Origin: Alphaproteobacteria bacterium
GTDB taxonomy: Bacteria > Pseudomonadota > Gammaproteobacteria > JAGOUN01
Direction of reading: 5' to 3'
Assembly: GCA_021151585.1 (NCBI GenBank)
Contig: JAGKWX010000004.1
Span: forward strand, 18,193 to 82,192
Length of the DNA: 64,000 bases
The position numbers and the translations under genes are program-made. The notes beneath the pieces are model-generated. The model saw only the letters and a list, made by a program, of their open reading frames with translations. It was not told the origin of the DNA and made no database searches. Below are positions 18,645-26,805 of the stretch, piece after piece; the first letter of the stretch is position 1, and every line of letters starts with the position of its first letter.

Positions 18645-18919
18645 ATTTTAACTATTTTATACTACGCCGGATATTTATGAAATTATGAAATTTAATTTTT
18701 TGTGTACTTGCACAATAACACTGCATTAATTATGATTAAATTTATTTTTAAGAGTAGCTGTTACGTAGTATTGAAGAATTTTTTAGTAAAGATGGCTTGG
18801 TCTTCGATGAAGAGATTCGCGCATTCAAATCTGGAGCGCGACCAATCCTTTCGCTAATTTTTCATAATACTGCTGAACCATGGCTTCAAATGTGAAGTGC
18901 GACAAAATAGGTTATAGCA
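18645..18919. other. AT-rich gap without an intact gene
   Basis: Both strands are broken by stops. A short minus-strand open run near 18835-18895 reads FTFEAMVQQYYEKLAKGL, which resembles the last helix of some glycosyltransferases but is too short to assign. I see no promoter or terminator of confidence here. Confidence 0.3.
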
Positions 18920-19126
18920 GTGACCAACGCAGTAATTTTAATCAGCTTGCGTGAGAGAAAAAGCCGTCTTTTTGTAGCCATAAAAAATGCTTCTAAAAAA
19001 GTAGAAACAACGGCGGATAATATTGTGAAAAAATTCAGGGGCAAGAAAAGAGTAGTGATCACAACATTGACGCTGGATAATGACGACGAATTTGCAAATC
19101 ACGAATCGATTTCTAATCTGTACTAG
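18920..19126 (+). pseudogene. IS30-family transposase fragment
   Basis: 68 codons matching the DDE catalytic core of IS30 transposases: ERKSR...KNASKKVETTADNIVKKF...ITTLTLDNDDEFANHESI. Functional copies read VERKSx, then TLTFDNGKEFAxHE, so the second catalytic Asp region is recognisable although the Gly is changed to Asp. The DNA-binding N-terminus and the C-terminal Glu region are missing. It marks the right side of the effector-candidate island. Confidence 0.75.
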
Positions 19127-19127
19127 C

Positions 19128-19268
19128 TCAAATCTGATCTGACACTTCCGGTTTTTTTCGAATCTCTCTTGTATGAAATGCGTCAACTACAAACTCTCGC
19201 GATGGAAAAGAAAAGAACAACACATTAAGGCAGAAATCTGCCTTATGATTTCGTAGATTTTTAAAATT
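19128..19268 (-). pseudogene. Decayed HigB/RelE-like toxin remnant
   Basis: The minus-strand reading IGWIGSVTNNFKNLRN, followed by LNVLFFSFPSREFVVDAF and RKKPEVSDQI, matches the start (WIGSxxKDLKNLP) and end (YRVxYxxxFxxxIYVLHAFQKKxxKTP) of Gp49/HigB-type toxins. The central third is deleted and no antitoxin follows. The open frame continues upstream across the argD-like start but that part has no similarity. Confidence 0.4.
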
Positions 19269-19363
19269 ATTTGTGACAGAACCAATCCATCCAATATAAA
19301 TAAAAATCGCGTGCATTTTGGCATTTAAATTAATAAAATTTAACGCAAACTTAGGGAAAAAAT

Positions 19364-20533
19364 ATGCACGATCACTTATTACATCTTTACAACAAATTAC
19401 CCACCACTTTTGTGCGCGGGGACAATGTTTTTTTATACGATGAACAAGGGCGAGAGTATATAGACGCAATCACCGGCATTGGTGTAACAGCGCTAGGGCA
19501 TCAGCACCCCGCCATCAATAAGGTCATGCATGAACAGATAAATCAACTTTTACATTTCACCAACAACTTTAACAACCCAGCGCAAGATCAATTAGCTCAA
19601 AAACTCTGCGAAATTAGCGGCCTCGATCGTGTAGGTTTTGGCAACTCAGGTTCAGAGGCGGTTGAACTCGCCATCAAGTTAACGCTGAAATATGGCGTTG
19701 ACCAAGGTATAAAGACCCCAAAAATTATCGTGATGAATGGCGGTTATCACGGCCGCACACTGGGCGCATGGAGCGCTTCATGCACACATGAGCACAGCAA
19801 GTTTGGCCCGTTATTTCCAGCATTTATTCATGTCGACTTTAATTGCATTGACGCCATCAATGAATTAGATGATAACAATATTGTGGCGGTGATGCTTGAA
19901 CCTATTTTTGGCAAAGGTGGATTACTGCCCGCAAACACAGAATATCTACAAGCTTTACGCAAACTATGCAACGAACGCAGGTGGCTACTCATCTGTGATG
20001 AGATCCAAAGCGGTCTGGGTCGCACAGGCGAATGGTTTGCCTATCAATTTGCAGATATAGTGCCAGATATTGTCACTATCGCTAAATGCTTAGGTAACGG
20101 CATTCCCATCGGCGCATGTATCGCACATAAAAAATTAGCCCACACACTGCAAGTCAATGACCATGGCAGCACACAAGCGGGCAGTATTTTTGCTTGCGCC
20201 GTCGCTTGTGCTGTATTAAACACTATCGAACAAGAAAATATGTTAGCAAATGCTCGCGATGTTGGGACTTATCTACAGCAACAATTAACTGAAAAATTAA
20301 AGCCCTTTTCGCTAGTTGAAAAAATTCGCGGCAAAGGCTTGATGATCGGAATTCAACTCTCACAAGAAATCAAACATGCCGTAGCAATAGGCATTAAACA
20401 CGGTATTGTAATTAATTATTTAGGCAAAGACGTCATTCGCTTGCTGCCGCCGATAATTTTAACGCGACAGCAAGCGGATATTTTAGTAGCAAGATTAGCA
20501 CAATGTTTTCAAGAATTTTCTACGCGCCTTTAA
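19364..20533 (+). CDS. argD: Class III PLP aminotransferase, acetylornithine/succinyl-DAP type
   Basis: 389 residues. Features of the ArgD/DapC family: GIGVTALGHQHP near the N-terminus, the PLP phosphate site NSGSEAVELAIKL, NGGYHGRTLG, CDEIQSGLGRTG, and the Schiff-base lysine in TIAKCLGNGIPIGA. No arginine genes are nearby, so the role may be N-succinyl-diaminopimelate amination for lysine and cell wall, which is inference. The stretch HGSTQAGSIFACAVA differs from the usual HGTTFGGNPLACAVA but keeps the Gly/Ala pattern. Its 3' end overlaps the convergent uspA by 14 bases. Confidence 0.85.
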   Translation: MHDHLLHLYNKLPTTFVRGDNVFLYDEQGREYIDAITGIGVTALGHQHPAINKVMHEQINQLLHFTNNFNNPAQDQLAQKLCEISGLDRVGFGNSGSEAVELAIKLTLKYGVDQGIKTPKIIVMNGGYHGRTLGAWSASCTHEHSKFGPLFPAFIHVDFNCIDAINELDDNNIVAVMLEPIFGKGGLLPANTEYLQALRKLCNERRWLLICDEIQSGLGRTGEWFAYQFADIVPDIVTIAKCLGNGIPIGACIAHKKLAHTLQVNDHGSTQAGSIFACAVACAVLNTIEQENMLANARDVGTYLQQQLTEKLKPFSLVEKIRGKGLMIGIQLSQEIKHAVAIGIKHGIVINYLGKDVIRLLPPIILTRQQADILVARLAQCFQEFSTRL

Positions 20534-20951
20534 TTCGCACAGTAATAACATCACATGGTGATGAATGCACTGCTGTATGCGCTGTCGACCCTAATAACTC
20601 AGATACACCATGTCGACCATGACTTCCGACAACTAGACAATCTATATTTTCTTTGCGCATCAAACTCGTCAATTGTGCTTTCATTGGCCCAATTTCGATA
20701 TGGCAACGCTCTTTAGGAATGTTATATTTTTCGGCTAACTGTAACATCCCTTTCGTCGCCTCTAGCTGCACTTCAGCCTCAATATCTGCAATCCCAATAT
20801 AGGCATAACCATAGCCTGGCAAAGGCTCAACAACATGCAAAAAACTCACTTGCGCGTTATTCAGTTTAGCCATCGCCAAACCTTTTTCAATAACCACTTG
20901 ATTTTCAGCAGACAAATCCGTTGCGATTAACACATGCGTATAAATACTCAT
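20520..20951 (-). CDS. Universal stress protein UspA family
   Basis: 143-residue cytoplasmic UspA-fold protein. MSIYTHVLIATDLSAENQVV is the typical start, and VGSHGRHGVSELLGSTAHTA with HSSPCDVITVR is the C-terminal signature (G-2x-G-9x-G-S/T). In ATP-binding members that loop holds nucleotide; here G-R-H-G fits that group. Three bases after clpB on the same strand, so likely co-transcribed with it under stress. Confidence 0.93.
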   Translation of the reverse strand: MSIYTHVLIATDLSAENQVVIEKGLAMAKLNNAQVSFLHVVEPLPGYGYAYIGIADIEAEVQLEATKGMLQLAEKYNIPKERCHIEIGPMKAQLTSLMRKENIDCLVVGSHGRHGVSELLGSTAHTAVHSSPCDVITVRIKGA

Positions 20952-20954
20952 TTT

Positions 20955-23531
20955 TCACTCCTTAGTAAACTCTAACTTCCCAGATTCATTTTTAACCACA
21001 ATGACATCTCCTGCCACAAAATCCCCCTTCAGCAGTAACTGCGCCAAAGGATTTTCTACAACTTGCTGAATAGCTCGTTTTAAAGGACGCGCGCCATACA
21101 CAGGATCGTAGCCTATATTTGAAATGAGTGCCATTGCATCATCGCTCACATGTAATTGTATCTCTTTTTCAGCCAAACGTCTCTGCAAAGAGTCAATTTG
21201 TATATTCGCAATCAGCTTAATTTGAGACTTACCAAGAGGATGAAATACTACCGTCTCATCGATACGATTAATAAATTCTGGCCGAAAATGCTGGCTTACA
21301 ACCTCCATAACGGCGTGCTTCATAGCATCATAACTTTCATAGTTGTTTTGCTGGATACGATCTGACCCCAGATTCGATGTCATCACAATAACGGTATTGC
21401 GAAAATCAACCGTACGACCCTGGCCATCAGTTAAACGCCCATCATCCAGGACTTGCAATAAAATGTTAAATACATCGTGATGCGCTTTTTCAACTTCGTC
21501 CAATAAAATAACAGAATAGGGTTTGCGACGCACTGCTTCAGTTAAATAACCACCCTCCTCATAACCGACATAGCCCGGAGGCGCGCCAATTAATCGTGCA
21601 ACGGAATGTTTTTCCATAAATTCAGACATGTCAATGCGCACCATCGCTTCTTCCGTATCAAACAGAAAATTTGCTAATGCTTTACATAACTCGGTTTTAC
21701 CCACCCCCGTTGGGCCTAAAAATAAAAACGAACCAATAGGTTTATTTGGATCCGACAACCCAGCGCGCGAACGCCGGATGGCATTAGAAACAGCTAACAC
21801 CGCTTCATGCTGACCAACAACACGCACATGCAACGCGGCCTCCATGGCCAATAACTTATCGCGTTCGCCTTCCAATAATTTTGACACAGGAATATGCGTC
21901 CAACGCGAAACCACATCGGCAATCTCTTCTTCGCTAACTTTGTTGCGCAATAACTTTGGATGATCAGCTTGTTCGATAGTAGAAGCCGCAACCCATTGTT
22001 TTTCTAGTTCTGGAATCCTTCCATACTGGAGTTCTGACATTTTGGTTAAATCACCTGAACGACGAGCGGCTTCTAGATCTGAACGCGCTTGTTCAAGCGA
22101 CTCTTTTATCGATTGCGCGCCTTGTAATGACGCTTTTTCTGCCTTCCAAATTTCTTCTAAATCAGAAAATTGCTTTTCCAATTCTTTAATATCCTCTTCC
22201 AAATGGTCACGGCGTTTTTTTGCCGCCTCATCAGATTCTTTTTTTAACGCTTCGCGCTCAATTTTTAATTGTATTAATCGACGCTCCAGCACATCCATTG
22301 ATTCTGGCTTAGAATCAATTTCAATGCGAATCCGGCTAGCCGCCTCATCAATTAAATCAATGGCTTTATCAGGCAATTGACGATCAGAAATATAACGATG
22401 TGACAAAGTGGCAGCTGCAACTATGGCAGAATCTGTAATCTCTACGCCATGATGTAAAGCATACCGCTCTTTCAAACCGCGCAAAATCGCAATCGTGTCT
22501 GGTACCGACGGCTCATCGACTACTACCTTTTGAAATCGCCTTTCAAGCGCTGCATCCTTTTCAATGTATTGCCGATACTCATCTAACGTTGTTGCACCAA
22601 CGCAACGCAATTCGCCACGCGCTAAAGCAGGTTTTAACATATTACCCGCATCCATGGCGCCATCAGCTTTACCAGCACCTACCATCGTATGAATTTCATC
22701 GATAAATAAAATGACTTGGCCATTGTGTTTAGCAACATCATTTAAAACCGATTTTAAACGCTCTTCAAAATCACCACGATATTTTGCCCCAGCCAATAAA
22801 CTTGCCATATCCAAGGCTAACACACGCTTGTTTTGCAAACCTTCTGGCACTTCGCGATTAACAATACGTTGCGCAAGACCTTCGACAATAGCCGTCTTAC
22901 CAACACCTGGCTGCCCTATTAACACAGGGTTGTTTTTCGTCCGGCGTTGCAATACTTGAATTAGTCGTCGAATTTCGCTATCACGACCGATGACCGGATC
23001 TAACTTGCCTGCTTCAGCATCTTTCGTTAGATCGCGCGTATACTTTTCTAGCGCTTGGCGCGCGCCCTCTGCCCCTTGATCTTGCACGACTTCTCCTCCC
23101 CTGATTTCGTCAATCGCTTGTTCTAGCGCTGCTGCCTTAACACCGGCCTGCTTTAATAGTGTGCCAACAATACCTTGATCTTCCAAGGCAGCCAACAAAT
23201 ATAACTCTGATGCTATATAGTGATCTTTGCGCTTTTGCGCTAATTGATCGGTAATATTTAAGAGTCGAGCTAAATCATTAGAAACATGGACTTCGCCAGA
23301 ACTACCTTGAACTTGTGGTAATTGTTTCATGGCGTCATTGAGTTTATTTTTTAGTTGCAAAACATTGACAAGTAATTTATTGAGCAACGCATACACTGTA
23401 CTAGTTGGCGATTCCAGCATAGCCAACAAAACATGAACTGGCTCAATCATTTGCTGATTGCGACCCAGCGCCAAAGACTGCGCATCAGCCAAAGCCGTTT
23501 GAAATGAGTGCGTAAGTTTATCCATTCTCAT
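20955..23531 (-). CDS. clpB: Disaggregase ClpB
   Basis: Hsp100 AAA+ hexamer that extracts proteins from aggregates together with DnaK. 858 residues from the second ATG (23531), matching the usual MRxDxLTxxFQ start; AGAGGG lies five bases ahead. N-domain (1-145), NBD1 with GQPGVGKTAIVEG, coiled-coil M-domain (about 410-530), NBD2 with GPTGVGKTELCKA, and the C-terminal domain with GYDPVYGARPLKRAIQ. Upstream is a putative promoter at 23565-23592. Confidence 0.97.
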   Translation of the reverse strand: MRMDKLTHSFQTALADAQSLALGRNQQMIEPVHVLLAMLESPTSTVYALLNKLLVNVLQLKNKLNDAMKQLPQVQGSSGEVHVSNDLARLLNITDQLAQKRKDHYIASELYLLAALEDQGIVGTLLKQAGVKAAALEQAIDEIRGGEVVQDQGAEGARQALEKYTRDLTKDAEAGKLDPVIGRDSEIRRLIQVLQRRTKNNPVLIGQPGVGKTAIVEGLAQRIVNREVPEGLQNKRVLALDMASLLAGAKYRGDFEERLKSVLNDVAKHNGQVILFIDEIHTMVGAGKADGAMDAGNMLKPALARGELRCVGATTLDEYRQYIEKDAALERRFQKVVVDEPSVPDTIAILRGLKERYALHHGVEITDSAIVAAATLSHRYISDRQLPDKAIDLIDEAASRIRIEIDSKPESMDVLERRLIQLKIEREALKKESDEAAKKRRDHLEEDIKELEKQFSDLEEIWKAEKASLQGAQSIKESLEQARSDLEAARRSGDLTKMSELQYGRIPELEKQWVAASTIEQADHPKLLRNKVSEEEIADVVSRWTHIPVSKLLEGERDKLLAMEAALHVRVVGQHEAVLAVSNAIRRSRAGLSDPNKPIGSFLFLGPTGVGKTELCKALANFLFDTEEAMVRIDMSEFMEKHSVARLIGAPPGYVGYEEGGYLTEAVRRKPYSVILLDEVEKAHHDVFNILLQVLDDGRLTDGQGRTVDFRNTVIVMTSNLGSDRIQQNNYESYDAMKHAVMEVVSQHFRPEFINRIDETVVFHPLGKSQIKLIANIQIDSLQRRLAEKEIQLHVSDDAMALISNIGYDPVYGARPLKRAIQQVVENPLAQLLLKGDFVAGDVIVVKNESGKLEFTKE

Positions 23532-23564
23532 CATAACCCTCTCGACACAGACATCTTATTTGCT

Positions 23565-23593
23565 AAGATAGTACTTATTTCATTTTATTCAAG
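23565..23593 (-). promoter_or_regulatory. Putative clpB promoter
   Basis: On the minus strand CTTGAAT (23587-23593) is followed after 16 bases by TATCTT (23565-23570). CTTGAA matches the heat-shock sigma-32 -35 consensus, but the -10 lacks the CCCCAT core, so a sigma-70 promoter (TTGAAT-16-TATCTT) is equally possible. Confidence 0.35.
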
Positions 23594-23600
23594 GCCCTAT

Positions 23601-23984
23601 ATGCCAAAACCGATTGTTCCACTGATGATAAAAAAAGTGTTCGAAGACAAGCAGTCTCCATTGGCGACAACGCCCGTATTTATCTCAAGAGTTTTTCTTT
23701 TTATTACCGTGGCTATTTTTTTAACATCGCTCGTATTAATCATTGGCATGATAGGATACCGTTACTATGTGGATAGAACATGGATTGATGCTTTCGTCGA
23801 CTCATCCATGACGCTCGCCGGCATGGGCGAAGTAGACATCCCGACAACTGTAGGCGGCAAGATTTTTTCTTGCATTTATTCACTGTTTTGCGGTTTGCTA
23901 TTCTCTGTTATTATCAGCCTGTTATTAGCGCCTTTTGTACATCGACTGTATCATAAATTTCATTTGGATCACGATGTTGACTAA
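23601..23984 (+). CDS. Two-TM ion-channel-like membrane protein
   Basis: 127 residues from the ATG at 23601; a longer open frame would overlap clpB. Two membrane helices (about 31-53 and 86-110) flank a pore-loop-like segment (60-80: DSSMTLAGMGEVDIPTTVG), arranged as in the pore module of potassium channels. The canonical TVGYG filter is replaced by TLAGMG. The C-terminus APFVHRLYHKFHLD is a conserved feature of this uncharacterised bacterial family as I recall it. Ion selectivity cannot be predicted. Divergent from clpB. Confidence 0.65.
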   Translation: MPKPIVPLMIKKVFEDKQSPLATTPVFISRVFLFITVAIFLTSLVLIIGMIGYRYYVDRTWIDAFVDSSMTLAGMGEVDIPTTVGGKIFSCIYSLFCGLLFSVIISLLLAPFVHRLYHKFHLDHDVD

Positions 23985-24069
23985 GCTGTTAGCTAAGCCA
24001 CATCGCCTGCAAGGCGCTCGCATGCGAAACAGAAATAATACTGACCATAAGAACGGCCACCAGGTCTTG

Positions 24070-24906
24070 CTATAACCGCTTTACCTCTAACAAACGCAAA
24101 CGGTGGTGGTCGGCATGCAATACCGTAATTGCAAATCCTTCTATCTGAAAACTCTCACCACGCTTAGGTAAATAACCCAATTCATTTAACAGCAAACCGC
24201 CTATTGTGTCAAAATTGCCACTATCTAAATCAACACCAAAATACTCATTAAAATCGTCGATCGGCATCATTGCCTTAACCGTATACAGGCCGTTATCTCG
24301 CACAACGACATTATCGGCATCCTCATCCACATCGTGCTCGTCTTCAATCTCACCAACGATTTCTTCAATAACATCTTCAATAGTCACCAAGCCAGAAACA
24401 TCACCATATTCATCAATAACTATAGCCATATGATTATGTTTTGTTTGAAATTCGCTCAGCAAACTATTCAAACGCTTACTTTCAGGCACAAAAAAAGCTG
24501 GGCGCAGCATTTTTTTTAGCTGAAAATTTGCACGCTCTTCTTGAGAAAAATAGCCTAACAAATCCTTGACCAATAAAACACCGCCAACGTGCTCTTCATT
24601 TTCTTCAAATACCGGCAAACGTGAATATTCAGAATCATTTGCAACTGAAACTATCTCTTCTAAAGATTGATTTATTTTAGCAAATACCATCCGCGTCCGT
24701 GGCGTCATAACATCACGCACTCGCATTTCTGATAAGCGTATAGCACTTTCTATCATGGCCAGCGCTTCACCATCCAACAGTTCACGCTGCTCAGCCTCAC
24801 GCAGCACATCCAACAATTGCTCACGATCCTGCGGCTCACCGATAAAAGCTGCACTCAATACATTTAACCAACTTCTTTTGCTTTTTTCCGAACGTTCATC
24901 GCTCAT
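24070..24906 (-). CDS. corC: CBS-pair protein CorC/YbeX
   Basis: 278 residues, cytosolic type without the CNNM/DUF21 membrane domain. Two CBS domains (about 66-190: VRDVMTPRTRMVFAKINQ and VIDEYGDVSGLVTIEDVIEE) are followed by the CorC_HlyC transporter-associated domain (200-275). Homologues act in magnesium/cobalt efflux or, with YbeY, in ribosome quality control. Two bases separate it from ybeY, as in E. coli; lnt does not follow here. Confidence 0.92.
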   Translation of the reverse strand: MSDERSEKSKRSWLNVLSAAFIGEPQDREQLLDVLREAEQRELLDGEALAMIESAIRLSEMRVRDVMTPRTRMVFAKINQSLEEIVSVANDSEYSRLPVFEENEEHVGGVLLVKDLLGYFSQEERANFQLKKMLRPAFFVPESKRLNSLLSEFQTKHNHMAIVIDEYGDVSGLVTIEDVIEEIVGEIEDEHDVDEDADNVVVRDNGLYTVKAMMPIDDFNEYFGVDLDSGNFDTIGGLLLNELGYLPKRGESFQIEGFAITVLHADHHRLRLLEVKRL

Positions 24907-24908
24907 GT

Positions 24909-25409
24909 CTATTCCTCATTATTGTGGTAGGGATTTGCCACGCCACAGTTCTCTAAAATCATGATTTCTATCTGTTCCATACGATCTGCATCATGATCTT
25001 GCACATGATCATAGCCTAGTAAATGCAAAACACCATGCACCACCATATGCGCCCAATGTGACATTAACGGCTTGTTTTGCTCTTCCGCCTCTCTCTGAAT
25101 AACAGGTGCGCATAAAATAATATCGCCCAATAATGGCGGATCTAAAAGTATTTCAGCAGGAATCTCTGATGGAAAAGAGAGCACGTTTGTAGGATAGTTT
25201 TTTTGCCGATACTGCTGATTCAATGCCTGTATTTCTTGCTCATCGACTAAACGCAGCGTTAGCTCTGCAGCAATCAGTTTTTCGTGATCAAATACTGCGC
25301 AAACCCAGCCCTCCAGAGAACGCGAATCGGGCACGATTGAATCATAGTCGGGCGGACAATTATTTTGAATATCTACAACAAAGTGGCTCTGCTGATCTTG
25401 TGTGTTCAT
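24909..25409 (-). CDS. ybeY: Endoribonuclease YbeY
   Basis: Zinc-dependent RNase for 16S rRNA 3'-end maturation and ribosome quality control. The metal site is visible as MVVHGVLHLLGYDHVQDHD (H-x3-H-x5-H). YRQKNYPTNVLSFPSE is the other signature. I use the ATG at 25409 (166 residues), which leaves a normal N-terminus; an ATG ten codons earlier (25439) is possible. No clear RBS for either. The partner ybeZ (phoH-like), normally upstream, is not here. Confidence 0.93.
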   Translation of the reverse strand: MNTQDQQSHFVVDIQNNCPPDYDSIVPDSRSLEGWVCAVFDHEKLIAAELTLRLVDEQEIQALNQQYRQKNYPTNVLSFPSEIPAEILLDPPLLGDIILCAPVIQREAEEQNKPLMSHWAHMVVHGVLHLLGYDHVQDHDADRMEQIEIMILENCGVANPYHNNEE

Positions 25410-25413
25410 ATAT

Positions 25414-25429
25414 TTGACAAATATGTCAA
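25414..25429. promoter_or_regulatory. Perfect 16-bp palindrome before ybeY
   Basis: TTGACA-AATA-TGTCAA is a perfect inverted repeat 4 bases ahead of the chosen ybeY start. It could be an operator or part of a promoter -35 on either strand (ybeY on minus, envC on plus). No regulator can be named. Confidence 0.3.
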
Positions 25430-25527
25430 TATGCTCCATAAAATTATCAAACTAAGCATATGCCAACTCGCAAAAAGAATCAATCCAAGATACACTTTTA
25501 CCAAAGTGCCATGCAATGCTTATTTTT

Positions 25528-26721
25528 ATGAGTAAACAATTATTTTTAACAATCACCGCCTGCCTATATTGCTGTTTAACGGTCAATTTTTCTATGGCTT
25601 CAACAAAAGCTCCACAAGACCTATCGTCGCTTAAACAAAAAATCGCCGCCGTGCAGCAAGAAATTTCACAAGATCAAGAAAATCTCAACGCCTTAAATGC
25701 TCAATTAAAAACATCCGAAAAAAGCATTAGCTCGTTAACGCTCAAAATCTCTCAATTGTCTAAAAAAATTCAGGCGCAAGAATCGCAATTGATGTCTGCA
25801 AAAGAGAAAAAAAAGGCTTACGACATAAAAATTCAGGAACAGCAAAATGCCCTGGAAGCATTAATCACATCCAATTACAGCCTGCAACGCCAAGGCCGTG
25901 TTGGGATTTATTTTAGCGGCCAATCTGCTGATCAAACACAGCGATTCCTAAAATATTATCAAGCCTTAGACAAAACGGTGATCGAAAAAATCAACAGTAT
26001 TCGCGACACCATTTTAGGGCTAAATAAAGTCATGATGTCCATTTCATCTAAAACCACTCAACTGCAACATTCGCTGAGCGACTATAAAAGCAAAGTAGAG
26101 GAAATTAAAAAGGCACAAAAGAGCCGTCAATCCGCTGTATCAAGCATAAACACCACATTAAACACCCATCGTAAAGTGCTTGATCAATTAATACAAAACC
26201 GGGAGCAACTGACCAAACTCGTCACACATCTTACCGCCACAACAACATCTACTAACGCACCAATTAGCGTCAGCGCAACAACAGGCCCGATTGCTGGCAC
26301 AACCACATTGAGCAACCTCGATTTTTCGAAACAAAAAGGCAAACTTGGCTGGCCAACACAAGGCGTCGTTAAATATTTATTTCAAGAACCCATGGCAAAT
26401 GACAGCGTGCGCTGGCAAGGAGACTTAATAGAAGCAAAAGAGGGTACGGCAGTTCACGCAATTTACAGTGGAAAAATTATTTATTCGGATTGGTTACGTG
26501 GCTACGGCTTATTAGTCATTATTGACCACGGCAACCACTACCTCAGTCTCTATGCACGCAATGATACCTTGAACCATAAAGTAGGTGATTACGTTAACAC
26601 TGGCGATATTATCGCAACCGTTGGTCAAAGCGGCGGTTTTCAATATCCAGCATTGTATTTCGAATTACGTCACAATGCGCAAGCAATTAATCCCCGAGGA
26701 TGGTTTAACAACGGCACTTAG
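25528..26721 (+). CDS. envC: Murein hydrolase activator EnvC
   Basis: 397 residues from the ATG at 25528. Signal peptide (1-25), long coiled coil (30-235, repeated Q/K/E/L heptads) and a C-terminal LytM/M23 domain (about 285-395). The LytM domain is the degenerate EnvC type: the first zinc motif reads RWQGDLIEA instead of HxGxD, and SLYARN replaces the HxH region. So it should activate amidases AmiA/B at the septum and not cut murein itself. Convergent with spoT, 84 bases between. Confidence 0.88.
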   Translation: MSKQLFLTITACLYCCLTVNFSMASTKAPQDLSSLKQKIAAVQQEISQDQENLNALNAQLKTSEKSISSLTLKISQLSKKIQAQESQLMSAKEKKKAYDIKIQEQQNALEALITSNYSLQRQGRVGIYFSGQSADQTQRFLKYYQALDKTVIEKINSIRDTILGLNKVMMSISSKTTQLQHSLSDYKSKVEEIKKAQKSRQSAVSSINTTLNTHRKVLDQLIQNREQLTKLVTHLTATTTSTNAPISVSATTGPIAGTTTLSNLDFSKQKGKLGWPTQGVVKYLFQEPMANDSVRWQGDLIEAKEGTAVHAIYSGKIIYSDWLRGYGLLVIIDHGNHYLSLYARNDTLNHKVGDYVNTGDIIATVGQSGGFQYPALYFELRHNAQAINPRGWFNNGT

Positions 26722-26805
26722 TCAGGCGATAGTGGCGCCATGGAGCCTTGCCACATCATATCCTTGCCGCTGGAAATAACACTTTACCAAAAAATATCAA
26801 GCCAT

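Noticed and set aside
19128..19469. A 113-residue minus-strand gene across the argD start
   Set aside because: Only its last part resembles a protein family (HigB), and that part is internally deleted; the rest is antisense to argD.
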